Source: a virus. Taken from it: a stretch of 20,945 nt of DNA. The stretch lies in the IMG/VR virus record IMGVR_UViG_3300048550_000446, positions 1-20,945 of that record, one strand, 5' to 3'. Below, piece by piece: positions 1 to 4,199 of the stretch; within the stretch, counting starts at the first letter, position 1; each line of letters begins with the position of its first letter. The position numbers were made by a program, and so were the translations under genes. A model generated the notes under the pieces. That model saw only the letters and a list, made by a program, of their open reading frames with translations, did not search any database and was not told where the DNA came from.

Positions 1-126
1 CATGTATATAAACCAGCATCGTTCAAATCTCCTGCAAAACATATTCGTTACAATTTGTTGGTTGATAACTCCCGCGAAGAATGTCTGTCCCGTTGTGATT
101 GGGCAGGAGGTTATCTTTACATGTAA
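1..126 (+). CDS. C-terminal end of a hypothetical protein (5' clipped)
   Basis: Frame 1 is open from the first base and ends at TAA 124-126, giving 41 residues that end GGYLYM. There is no in-frame start, so the gene begins before the window. The composition (mixed charged and aromatic residues, two Cys in EECLSRC) looks like a real protein tail. A competing frame at 2-133 begins with ATG but gives a low-complexity, shifted-looking product, so I prefer frame 1. I do not recognise the family. Confidence 0.55.
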   Translation, partial: HVYKPASFKSPAKHIRYNLLVDNSREECLSRCDWAGGYLYM

Positions 127-138
127 AGTGTAAGGAAA

Positions 139-184
139 TCAAGGGGGAATAAACCAGTTGACGTACTGGCACAACACCCCTTGA
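139..184 (+). other. Nested stem-loop between the first two genes
   Basis: An outer 8-bp arm, TCAAGGGG (139-146), pairs perfectly with CCCCTTGA (177-184). Inside it CCAGT (154-158) pairs with ACTGG (165-169) around a six-base loop. The arms are exact, and no T-tract follows (the next bases are AAATTG), so this is not a standard intrinsic terminator. It may be an RNA-processing or translational control element for the gene starting at 216 or 237. Function is inferred only from the pairing. Confidence 0.5.
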
Positions 185-215
185 AAATTGCCCGAATCTG
201 TGCCATACTTACAGT

Positions 216-449
216 ATGGAAAACAAAGCAAACGACATGAAGACCCAATTCATTTCTCTCATCAAAAACAACGCATTTATCGATGCTATTAGTCAACTTC
301 CTCAGTTCGTTGATGATACAAATGCTGACTGCGATCTTGCCTATGATTGGGTGTGTGAAATGGCAAATTGTTCCTCCTTTGTTTGTGATAAAGAAGCATG
401 GGATTATTTCTACAATATGTTTGATTCCACTCAAACACTTGATGCTTGA
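216..449 (+). CDS. Hypothetical small acidic protein (77 aa)
   Basis: An open frame of 77 residues ending TGA 447-449. It is rich in Asp, Asn and aromatic residues and contains three Cys (DCDLAYDWVCEMANCSSFVC has four within residues 39-57 counting the first), with no membrane segment visible. I do not recognise the family. Two starts are possible: Met1 at 216 and an in-frame Met at 237 (MKTQFISL). Neither has a clear ribosome site. A weak sigma70-like pair, TTGAAA (181-186) and CATACT (204-209) with 17-bp spacing, would place the transcript start almost on 216 and so favour 237, but that promoter is only a 4/6 match at -10. A minus-strand frame across the same bases is a shadow. The next gene starts 39 bases downstream. 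Confidence 0.65.
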   Translation: MENKANDMKTQFISLIKNNAFIDAISQLPQFVDDTNADCDLAYDWVCEMANCSSFVCDKEAWDYFYNMFDSTQTLDA

Positions 450-488
450 TATTAACAACAACTCACCAAACTTTTTTCTCTCTAAATT

Positions 489-668
489 ATGACTACTTCA
501 AATCCTTACGTCAACACCCTCATCGAAATGGGTTATGATAAACAAGACTGCCAAGTCGCGTCTACTATGTTTCAAAAGAAAACTTTCCCTTGTGTTATCT
601 ACGGTCGTCAATTTGACACTGAAGAGCAATACTTTGCTGAACTACATGAGTATATGAATGGCATGTAA
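489..668 (+). CDS. Hypothetical small protein (59 aa)
   Basis: ATG at 489 opens a 59-residue frame to TAA 666-668, beginning MTTSNPYVNTLIEMGYDKQD and ending LHEYMNGM. It looks soluble and has no recognisable motif beyond a segment rich in Tyr, Phe and Glu near the end (EEQYFAELHEYM). There is no Shine-Dalgarno sequence. The leader is pyrimidine-rich (CTTTTTTCTCTCTAAATT directly before ATG), the pattern shared by its neighbours. The shared leader style and correct spacing between neighbours are the main support that it is real. Family unknown. Confidence 0.6.
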   Translation: MTTSNPYVNTLIEMGYDKQDCQVASTMFQKKTFPCVIYGRQFDTEEQYFAELHEYMNGM

Positions 669-669
669 T

Positions 670-699
670 TGAAGCGTTTATAACACTTTAATCGCTTCA
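670..699 (+). other. Intergenic hairpin
   Basis: TGAAGCG (670-676) pairs perfectly with CGCTTCA (693-699). TTA/TAA pairs further in can extend the stem past one T-T mismatch. It begins two bases after the stop of the 489-668 gene and is followed by a C/T-rich stretch (CTTCCTTTACTAAATCTTTTCTC) leading to the next ATG. The missing uninterrupted T-run makes it a weak terminator at best. It could instead separate or protect the two messages. Confidence 0.45.
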
Positions 700-722
700 C
701 TTCCTTTACTAAATCTTTTCTC

Positions 723-980
723 ATGGCATCCTTTTCTTACACTCTTAAATCACTTCAACAGCGTGTAAATACTCTCATTGATCAACAAGGACCAGACGCA
801 CCTGCTGCTTACTGGATCTACACTAATGAAGACATTTTTACAATCGATGATAACGGTGATGAAGAATATCAACCAATTGATGTATGTGAAGAAGTCCTAT
901 CTGACATCCAAGATGTTGATTACATCCATACAGTAATTGTTGACGCCATTGAAGATTCACTTAAAGATAAAGCAAAATGA
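723..980 (+). CDS. Conserved-looking acidic hypothetical protein (85 aa)
   Basis: 85 residues from ATG 723 to TGA 978-980. The N-terminus is helical and amphipathic (SYTLKSLQQRVNTLIDQQG, residues 5-23). The middle is strongly acidic (NEDIFTIDDNGDEEYQPID, residues 35-53), and the C-terminal half again looks helical with many Asp and Glu. There is no membrane segment or known catalytic motif. It has no Shine-Dalgarno sequence and is preceded by a C/T-rich leader containing CTAAAT. Its stop overlaps the next start (ATGA, 977-980), so the two are probably translationally coupled. It resembles the small acidic hypotheticals of cyanomyoviruses, but I cannot name a family. Confidence 0.75.
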   Translation: MASFSYTLKSLQQRVNTLIDQQGPDAPAAYWIYTNEDIFTIDDNGDEEYQPIDVCEEVLSDIQDVDYIHTVIVDAIEDSLKDKAK

Positions 981-1141
981 GATTAATCCTCGCGACTATC
1001 ATTATCATCATTGGTGCTAACATTGGCATCAACGCTATTAACTCCATTTCAAAACTACAAGATGCAAAACTACAACGACTCTGCCAAATTGATCCAACCA
1101 TCTCAACAGATTGTTCAACGTTATTACAACAACAAAAGTGA
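977..1141 (+). CDS. Small membrane or exported protein (54 aa)
   Basis: ATG at 977 overlaps the previous stop (ATGA), and the frame runs 54 residues to TGA 1139-1141. Residues 2-19 are a strongly hydrophobic segment (RLILATIIIIIGANIGIN) starting right after Met-Arg. This fits a single N-terminal membrane anchor or an uncleaved signal-like helix. The rest is a short Gln/Lys-rich cytoplasmic or periplasmic tail with two Cys, ending LLQQQK. The coupling to the upstream gene and the clean membrane segment support it. Its 3' half overlaps the 1062-1226 frame by 80 bases. Possible roles, such as a spanin-like or superinfection protein, are speculation. Confidence 0.6.
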   Translation: MRLILATIIIIIGANIGINAINSISKLQDAKLQRLCQIDPTISTDCSTLLQQQK

Positions 1142-1226
1142 TGCTGACTGGGATGATATTCTCTCTCCCGATGATTACGAAGAATATCTAGAAAGGAGAC
1201 AATACGAGAAAATGATGCGTCGATAA
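1062..1226 (+). CDS. Hypothetical acidic protein overlapping the preceding gene
   Basis: The frame ends at TAA 1224-1226. The start is uncertain: I place it at ATG 1062 (54 residues). The frame can be extended only with a GTG at 1011, and there is a TTG at 1089. The C-terminal half, SDADWDDILSPDDYEEYLER and the following RRQYEKMMRR, has a strongly protein-like charge pattern: an acidic stretch, then a basic helix. It lies outside the overlap with the 977-1141 gene, so the frame is unlikely to be noise. The N-terminal third, inside the overlap, looks less convincing (Gln/Asn rich). Function unknown. Confidence 0.5.
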   Translation: MQNYNDSAKLIQPSQQIVQRYYNNKSDADWDDILSPDDYEEYLERRQYEKMMRR

Positions 1227-1257
1227 AGTATAACTAACACAGACGCACTTTTCTACA

Positions 1258-1473
1258 ATGGAAAGATTTTATCCTGGTCAACTTGTCATCTTTCAAGGTC
1301 AACAAGGTTATGTTAATTTCATCTCCGAATATTACATTACCGTTTGTGTTAGAGAGTATAACAAACCTCCAGTTGCTGCGGAACACAGTAGAAACAAACT
1401 TAATCAGGTCTGTCTCTGTATCTACCCAGATAGATGGAACCAAGTGTTAGAAACCTCCCAAAACCCTAAATGA
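1258..1473 (+). CDS. Conserved-looking hypothetical protein (71 aa), possible small beta-barrel
   Basis: 71 residues from ATG 1258 to TGA 1471-1473. The first half, MERFYPGQLVIFQGQQGYVN and onward, has the look of a small SH3/KOW-like or Sm-like beta-barrel: a PGQ-V-x-F turn, Gly turns, and alternating hydrophobics through FISEYYITVCVREY. It is followed by a basic stretch and a short strand (QVCLCIYPDRW, residues 49-59). I recall similar proteins in cyanomyoviruses, but I have no function for them. There is no Shine-Dalgarno sequence; the leader is ACGCACTTTTCTACA. An opposing minus-strand frame at 1234-1443 is a shadow. Confidence 0.75.
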   Translation: MERFYPGQLVIFQGQQGYVNFISEYYITVCVREYNKPPVAAEHSRNKLNQVCLCIYPDRWNQVLETSQNPK

Positions 1474-1476
1474 TAC

Positions 1477-1516
1477 TTTTCCACAACTATTGCGGAAATT
1501 GTGGAAATGTGGAAAA
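1477..1516 (+). other. Hairpin with a duplicated TGTGGAAA arm
   Basis: TTTCCACAA (1478-1486) pairs perfectly with TTGTGGAAA (1499-1507). A second copy of the right arm, TGTGGAAAA (1508-1516), could instead pair with TTTTCCACA (1477-1485). The same left arm therefore has two mutually exclusive partners. The element begins four bases after a stop codon and is followed by an A-run, not a T-run, so it is not a normal terminator in the + direction. Confidence 0.45.
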
Positions 1517-1587
1517 AAACCTATTTGTGTGTTTAATCCCTCTCTAAATGTCTCAGAGAATTGTAGTCTTAGCACGTTTCCTAACGA

Positions 1588-1887
1588 ATGTCAACCCTCC
1601 AAGAATATCGGACAATCTGTGAAGAACTCGCACTTGACAAAGTATCAGAAACATGGTACAATAACCTTGTAGAGGTTCAGAAACAGATGCTGTATCAAGT
1701 TTATGACAACTCGGACAAATGTAGAGGGACATTTGAGTCAATCTACGACATGGAGATTTTCATGGATAGTATAAGAAACCTCAGAAATGAGAGTTATCCA
1801 AATACCCCTAGAATGTCCACCTTTGATTATATCAAAAGTATCGGATGGAGAATGGATATCAAGACAGTTGATAAACTGGCACAATAG
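1588..1887 (+). CDS. Hypothetical protein (99 aa)
   Basis: 99 residues from ATG 1588 to TAG 1885-1887. It looks soluble and mostly helical: EYRTICEELALDKVSETWYN near the N-terminus, then NLVEVQKQMLYQVYDNSDKC, then an aromatic-rich segment, and a basic C-terminus (DYIKSIGWRMDIKTVDKLAQ). No catalytic motif or domain is recognised. It is preceded by a 114-base gap holding a hairpin and a TCTCTAAAT element 40-odd bases upstream, and there is no Shine-Dalgarno sequence. Two overlapping shorter frames at 1490-1672 (+) and 1553-1741 (-) are shadows. Confidence 0.75.
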   Translation: MSTLQEYRTICEELALDKVSETWYNNLVEVQKQMLYQVYDNSDKCRGTFESIYDMEIFMDSIRNLRNESYPNTPRMSTFDYIKSIGWRMDIKTVDKLAQ

Positions 1888-1894
1888 ACCTTCC

Positions 1895-1976
1895 ATTGCC
1901 TCTCAGATCGTGTATATTAAAGGAGTGGAAGGGAAGCACCCCTGACACACTCTAAACACTCTCTAATTGCCTCTCA
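1895..1976 (+). repeat. 11-bp direct repeat ATTGCCTCTCA bracketing a leader
   Basis: ATTGCCTCTCA occurs at 1895-1905 and again at 1966-1976, 71 bases apart. The second copy ends on the A of the ATG of the next gene. Between them are an AAAGGAGTGGAAGGGAAG purine tract (about 1919-1936) and two ACACTCT repeats (1947-1953, 1956-1962). The duplication of the start-codon context suggests a translational or transcriptional control site, or a short tandem-duplication relic. Both readings are inference. Confidence 0.5.
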
Positions 1977-2299
1977 TGCGTAAGATCGAAACCCAGATGA
2001 ATTCAGCACTTTCCAATAGCAAGTCTTGGCAATCTGGTAACACTTCGGTTTCATTCAACGAAGAAAACAACACCTCAGTTGTTCGTCTTCATGGTAACAA
2101 GATTGCAGTGCTCGGAGATGATTTTCTTGAGATCTTTGATGGCGGTTGGCAGACAACTACAACCAAAAGTCGTCTGAATGCCATTATCAACGAGTTCTGC
2201 AATGCTGCCACTGATGGTGTCTATCAGCGCAACTTTCAGTGGTATCTGAGTGATAACGGAGTCGAGAGAGATTTCGAGAATGGTTACATCTTCGCTTGA
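1976..2299 (+). CDS. Conserved-looking hypothetical protein (107 aa)
   Basis: 107 residues from ATG 1976 (MRKIETQMNSAL) to TGA 2297-2299. The N-terminal part is helical. It is followed by alternating beta-like strands (NTSVVRLHGNKIAVLGDDFL, then EIFDGGWQTTTTKSRLNAII), and the end is aromatic (YQRNFQWYLSDNGVERDFEN). The segment VRLHGNKIA...LEIFDGGWQTTTTKSRLN looks like a compact beta fold that I have seen in small phage proteins, but I cannot name the family with confidence. A TTG nine bases upstream could extend it by three residues; ATG 1976 is preferred. The stop codon lies inside the -35 box of the promoter at 2296. Confidence 0.8.
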   Translation: MRKIETQMNSALSNSKSWQSGNTSVSFNEENNTSVVRLHGNKIAVLGDDFLEIFDGGWQTTTTKSRLNAIINEFCNAATDGVYQRNFQWYLSDNGVERDFENGYIFA

Positions 2300-2324
2300 C
2301 AATCTCGACAATCTGATGTATACT
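2296..2324 (+). promoter_or_regulatory. Near-consensus sigma70-type promoter
   Basis: TTGACA (2296-2301, 6/6 match) and TATACT (2319-2324, 5/6 match) are separated by exactly 17 bp. The -35 box overlaps the TGA stop of the preceding gene. It points to the downstream block starting at 2467. The predicted start, about 2331, falls within the left arm of the hairpin at 2324-2349. Host sigma70-type promoters of this quality usually drive early expression in T4-like phages. Confidence 0.75.
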
Positions 2325-2349
2325 GAGGGGGTGCTAATATGCCCCCTTA
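2324..2349 (+). terminator. GC-rich hairpin, probable terminator of the upstream unit
   Basis: TGAGGGGG (2324-2331) pairs with CCCCCTTA (2342-2349), an eight-pair stem with one G-T wobble and a ten-base loop. It is followed by TTTAATACC, a short and imperfect T-tract. It starts 25 bases after the stop codon of the 107-residue gene. Because the promoter's start point lies at the end of the left arm, RNA from that promoter would lack most of the stem and would not be terminated here. Confidence 0.55.
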
Positions 2350-2364
2350 TTTAATACCTATATG

Positions 2365-2394
2365 ACAGTTAATTAATGTTATAATAACAGTTAA
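2365..2394 (+). promoter_or_regulatory. TATAAT box flanked by ACAGTTAA repeats
   Basis: ACAGTTAA occurs at 2365-2372 and 2387-2394, 22 bases apart. A perfect TATAAT lies between them at 2380-2385, inside a small palindrome GTTATAATAAC (2378-2388). No good -35 lies 15-19 bases upstream. This suggests either an activator-dependent promoter with two binding sites or an operator over a -10 box. The repeat and the box are seen; the regulatory role is inference. Confidence 0.4.
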
Positions 2395-2396
2395 AT

Positions 2397-2424
2397 TGGC
2401 CCCCTTAAATATAAAAAAGGGCCA
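2397..2424 (+). other. Leader hairpin upstream of the 2467 gene
   Basis: TGGCCC (2397-2402) pairs with GGGCCA (2419-2424), and TT/AA pairs can add to the stem past a two-base bulge. The loop contains TTAAATATAAA, which resembles a T4-type late promoter core (TAAATA at 2406-2411). No T-tract follows. It would sit in the leader of the gene at 2467. Confidence 0.4.
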
Positions 2425-2466
2425 CTACCCTAACCTACAAAGGTTCCCAGACGCGAGAGAAACAAC

Positions 2467-2586
2467 ATGAGGGATATAAAAAATTTTTCTAAGGTAACAC
2501 GAAGGGAGGAAGTTGAATATATTTGGATGTGCTTGAATGAAAGTGCAAAGATTATTCTATCAAATCTAAAAAATTTTCGGAGGTAA
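2467..2586 (+). CDS. Hypothetical very small protein (39 aa)
   Basis: ATG 2467 to TAA 2584-2586 gives 39 residues beginning MRDIKNFSKVTRREEVEYIW and ending SNLKNFRR. It is basic and predicted helical, with a repeated KNF motif near each end. Its last codons (CGG AGG TAA) contain the GGAGG ribosome site of the next gene, which starts five bases after the stop, so the two are coupled. There is no strong ribosome site of its own (GCGAGAGAAACAAC precedes it). It is short enough that a leader-peptide role is possible. Function unknown. Confidence 0.5.
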   Translation: MRDIKNFSKVTRREEVEYIWMCLNESAKIILSNLKNFRR

Positions 2587-2590
2587 AAAA

Positions 2591-2809
2591 ATGGACACTA
2601 AGATCCGCTCAGAGAGACAGGACACCCGAGTATGGTGTCTAGAGCAGTTAATTCGTTTAGAGGGGTTTCTAGACCCTCGTATGTACGAATGTGCTGACTA
2701 TGCAACATCCTCAGGCACTGTGAAAGATCCTAATGATCTATATACACTATGGGTTGAGTGGAAAGGCAATAATCCCACAGACAATCCGCAATTAAGAAAT
2801 AGGTTATAG
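2591..2809 (+). CDS. Hypothetical small protein (72 aa)
   Basis: 72 residues from ATG 2591 to TAG 2807-2809. A strong ribosome site, CGGAGGTAAAAAA, precedes the start. The first 30 residues are charged and helical (TRVWCLEQLIRLEGFLD), and the C-terminal half carries a Trp pair (LYTLWVEWKGN, residues 50-60). No known domain is recognised. Eleven bases with GGAGGAGG separate it from the next gene, so it sits in the middle of a tight operon. Confidence 0.8.
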   Translation: MDTKIRSERQDTRVWCLEQLIRLEGFLDPRMYECADYATSSGTVKDPNDLYTLWVEWKGNNPTDNPQLRNRL

Positions 2810-2820
2810 GAGGAGGTATT

Positions 2821-2985
2821 ATGTCCAATAGATTCACAGTTACTATTGATGAGGATGAGTTTGGTGAATTAATTCTCCCTATTCCCGATGAAATCTGTGA
2901 AGAACTTGGATGGGATATTGGAGATACTTTAGAGTATGGTATACAGGAAGATTCTTTTACATTGAGGAAAGTTAAAGATGAATGA
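2821..2985 (+). CDS. AbrB/SpoVT-like small protein (54 aa)
   Basis: 54 residues from ATG 2821 to TGA 2983-2985, behind an excellent ribosome site (GGAGGAGGTATT). The pattern FTVTIDEDEFGELILPIPDE, then LGWDIGDTLEY and a final hydrophobic strand (SFTLRKV), matches the swapped-hairpin fold of the AbrB/SpoVT/MazE family: a strand, the L-PIP turn, a short helix, the LGW-x-x-GD-x-L core and a last strand. In bacteria such proteins bind DNA as dimers, often as antitoxins or transition regulators. This copy is acidic, so its DNA-binding role is uncertain, and no obvious toxin is adjacent. Its last bases overlap the next gene by eight. Confidence 0.75.
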   Translation: MSNRFTVTIDEDEFGELILPIPDEICEELGWDIGDTLEYGIQEDSFTLRKVKDE

Positions 2986-3178
2986 CAATGCACTAAATCA
3001 TGCTGATGTAATGGCAGGTTATGATCCATGGACTGATAATGATGCCGCACACACAGCATTATTAGAGTCAATCAAGAATTTGTCGGAGAGAATAAAAGAA
3101 TTAGAACAAACTCTCAAGGCAGTTAAGATATTATCCGAAGATAATTATCGACAAATCCATCCAAATGATGTAGAATAA
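2978..3178 (+). CDS. Coiled-coil hypothetical protein (66 aa)
   Basis: 66 residues from ATG 2978, overlapping the previous gene by eight bases, to TAA 3176-3178. The N-terminal 25 residues are Asp/Asn/His rich (YDPWTDNDAAHT). Residues 27-52 form a clear heptad helix (LLESIKNLSERIKELEQTLK and onward), so it probably dimerises or trimerises. The C-terminus is polar. Small coiled-coil proteins of this kind are common in T4-like structural regions, but no specific role can be read. The overlap indicates translational coupling. Confidence 0.75.
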   Translation: MNDNALNHADVMAGYDPWTDNDAAHTALLESIKNLSERIKELEQTLKAVKILSEDNYRQIHPNDVE

Positions 3179-3201
3179 GCAAGTTCCACAATTAATAGAC
3201 T

Positions 3202-3348
3202 ATGGCAAGAGCAAAAGTTGGTATCAGTGGTCAGGAATTTTTCCCCGCCAAACCGAAGACCACTCGTCAGGGAAGTTCTAAGAACACAAAATACGCTCCC
3301 ACGAGTCGTAATAGTGCTAAGAAGCGTTATCGGGGACAGGGGCGATGA
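3202..3348 (+). CDS. Very basic small protein (48 aa)
   Basis: 48 residues from ATG 3202 to TGA 3346-3348. It starts MARAKVGISGQEFFPAKPKT and continues as a low-complexity chain rich in Lys, Arg, Ser, Thr and Asn, ending KKRYRGQGR. The net charge is strongly positive with almost no acidic residue, so nucleic-acid binding or disorder is likely. The stop overlaps the next start (ATGA, 3345-3348). Similar short basic proteins occur beside the 217-residue gene in cyanomyoviruses as I recall them, which I cannot verify here. Confidence 0.7.
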   Translation: MARAKVGISGQEFFPAKPKTTRQGSSKNTKYAPTSRNSAKKRYRGQGR

Positions 3349-3998
3349 ATTTATTCTGTAATCTTCCTGCTGAGAAAGTATGGGTTCGTAAGGAATACCT
3401 AAGAGATCATCAGGATGGTCACGGAGAGTTTGTAGAGGGCGTCTGGATCACTGCTAAAAGCATACCCGGACGTGCTTTTTATTTTGAGACCTATCTACCT
3501 GAATATGGTGCAATGTTTGATAAGTTGCCCATTAGTGCATTTGTACGAGCACCAAAGACACCAGAACCTGATATGTCATTAGAGAACCTACAATTTTGGA
3601 ATTGTATGGACTATGGCGTTGCATGTATGAACAAAGGGTTCATCAGTTCAATGGATTGTGAGTTACGAACAAGAGATCATGGACTGGTAAGGGGTCAATA
3701 TTTGTTTACCCTAGACAACTACCACGCGAATCCAGACGTTGTAGATAATAATGTGAGTGAAGTTCCACAGGAGCACAAATCACATAACTGTGTTGCACTG
3801 GAGAATGGTCAATTTGCATTATACCCTAATAATCGAATGCGTTTGTATGATCTTTCTATTACACCAGAAGAACCAAAGGTTCCAGACTTCAAAGTAAGTA
3901 CGATTGAGTATCAAGTAGAGGCAGGTATTGAATGGGGACGATTAGGTGACACAGATGATTATTTTTGGGAAACGGCAAAGGAGAAGGAAGCTAGCTAA
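3345..3998 (+). CDS. Conserved cyanomyovirus-type protein (217 aa), function unknown
   Basis: 217 residues from ATG 3345 to TAA 3996-3998, coupled to the preceding gene by ATGA. The sequence is aromatic and His/Asp rich with many short beta-type stretches (FVEGVWITAKSIPGRAFYFE at residues 29-48; LYDLSITPEEPKVPDFKVST near 167-186), suggesting an all-beta globular protein. There is no signal peptide or membrane helix. I recall closely similar proteins just upstream of gp25 in T4-like cyanophages annotated only as hypothetical. The position before the baseplate genes fits a virion or assembly role, but that is inference. Its stop codon is embedded in the late-promoter-like GCTAAATAC. Confidence 0.85.
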   Translation: MNLFCNLPAEKVWVRKEYLRDHQDGHGEFVEGVWITAKSIPGRAFYFETYLPEYGAMFDKLPISAFVRAPKTPEPDMSLENLQFWNCMDYGVACMNKGFISSMDCELRTRDHGLVRGQYLFTLDNYHANPDVVDNNVSEVPQEHKSHNCVALENGQFALYPNNRMRLYDLSITPEEPKVPDFKVSTIEYQVEAGIEWGRLGDTDDYFWETAKEKEAS

Positions 3999-4001
3999 AT
4001 A
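3995..4001 (+). promoter_or_regulatory. Late-promoter-like CTAAATA
   Basis: CTAAATA at 3995-4001 shares the TAAATA core of the T4 late promoter TATAAATA. It overlaps the stop codon (TAA 3996-3998) of the 217-residue gene and sits upstream of the mini-ORFs, gp25, gp6 and the giant gene, which is where a late baseplate promoter is expected. The first two bases of the T4 consensus are not matched, so the call rests on position as much as on sequence. Confidence 0.5.
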
Positions 4002-4009
4002 CTACTGGG

Positions 4010-4081
4010 ATGGCAACCCCATTAAAAGTTCCGATACACTATATCGGAGTAAAAAATGGGAATGAATCATGTACCGGATAA
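4010..4081 (+). CDS. Mini-ORF (23 aa), possibly a broken or frameshifted N-terminus
   Basis: ATG 4010 opens a 23-residue frame starting MATPLKVPIHYIGVKNGNES and ending at TAA 4079-4081. Its last 26 bases overlap the frame at 4056-4199, which is in the +1 frame relative to it. The sequence looks like a genuine protein N-terminus, not chance, but it is very short and its ribosome site is weak (CTGGG directly before ATG). It may be a real small gene. It may also be the N-terminal part of a longer ancestor that continues in the next frame through one indel or a +1 shift. Confidence 0.35.
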   Translation: MATPLKVPIHYIGVKNGNESCTG

Positions 4082-4199
4082 CGTTCCGGCACTTATGGAG
4101 AAAGATTTTGGCACTGTAGTGCTTATTACAGACCCAAAATCCGATTATTTGATGAAAAAAGCGGCCAAAAAGGTAAAAAATAACAAAAAAATTGACTGA
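4056..4199 (+). CDS. Small basic hypothetical protein just upstream of gp25 (47 aa)
   Basis: 47 residues from ATG 4056 to TGA 4197-4199, with a good ribosome site (CGGAGTAAAAA before ATG). It begins MGMNHVPDNVPALMEKDFGT. A hydrophobic strand (VVLITD, residues 21-26) is followed by a Lys-rich C-terminal helix (MKKAAKKVKNNKK). Its stop shares a base with the start of gp25 (TGATG), so it is probably needed for coupled translation of gp25, which lacks its own clear ribosome site. Function unknown. The upstream mini-ORF may belong to the same ancestral gene. Confidence 0.65.
   Translation: MGMNHVPDNVPALMEKDFGTVVLITDPKSDYLMKKAAKKVKNNKKID

Noticed and set aside
2-133. ATG-started frame overlapping the clipped first gene
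   Set aside because: The product is Cys/Ile/Val rich and looks like a shifted reading of the frame-1 protein; frame 1 is more protein-like.
181-209. Possible sigma70 promoter TTGAAA-17-CATACT
   Set aside because: Only 4/6 at -10, and the start would lie on the ATG at 216; kept as a note on the start choice only.
117-461. Minus-strand frame of 114 residues
   Set aside because: It runs opposite the 216-449 gene and the nested hairpin, with no start context; all convincing genes are on the + strand.
1490-1672. Plus-strand frame of 60 residues
   Set aside because: It overlaps the better 1588-1887 gene, covers the hairpin at 1477-1516 and has a low-quality composition.
4051-4057. Slippery heptamer AAAAAAT for a -1 shift
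   Set aside because: A -1 shift here meets a stop at 4063-4065; joining the two frames would need a +1 shift instead.
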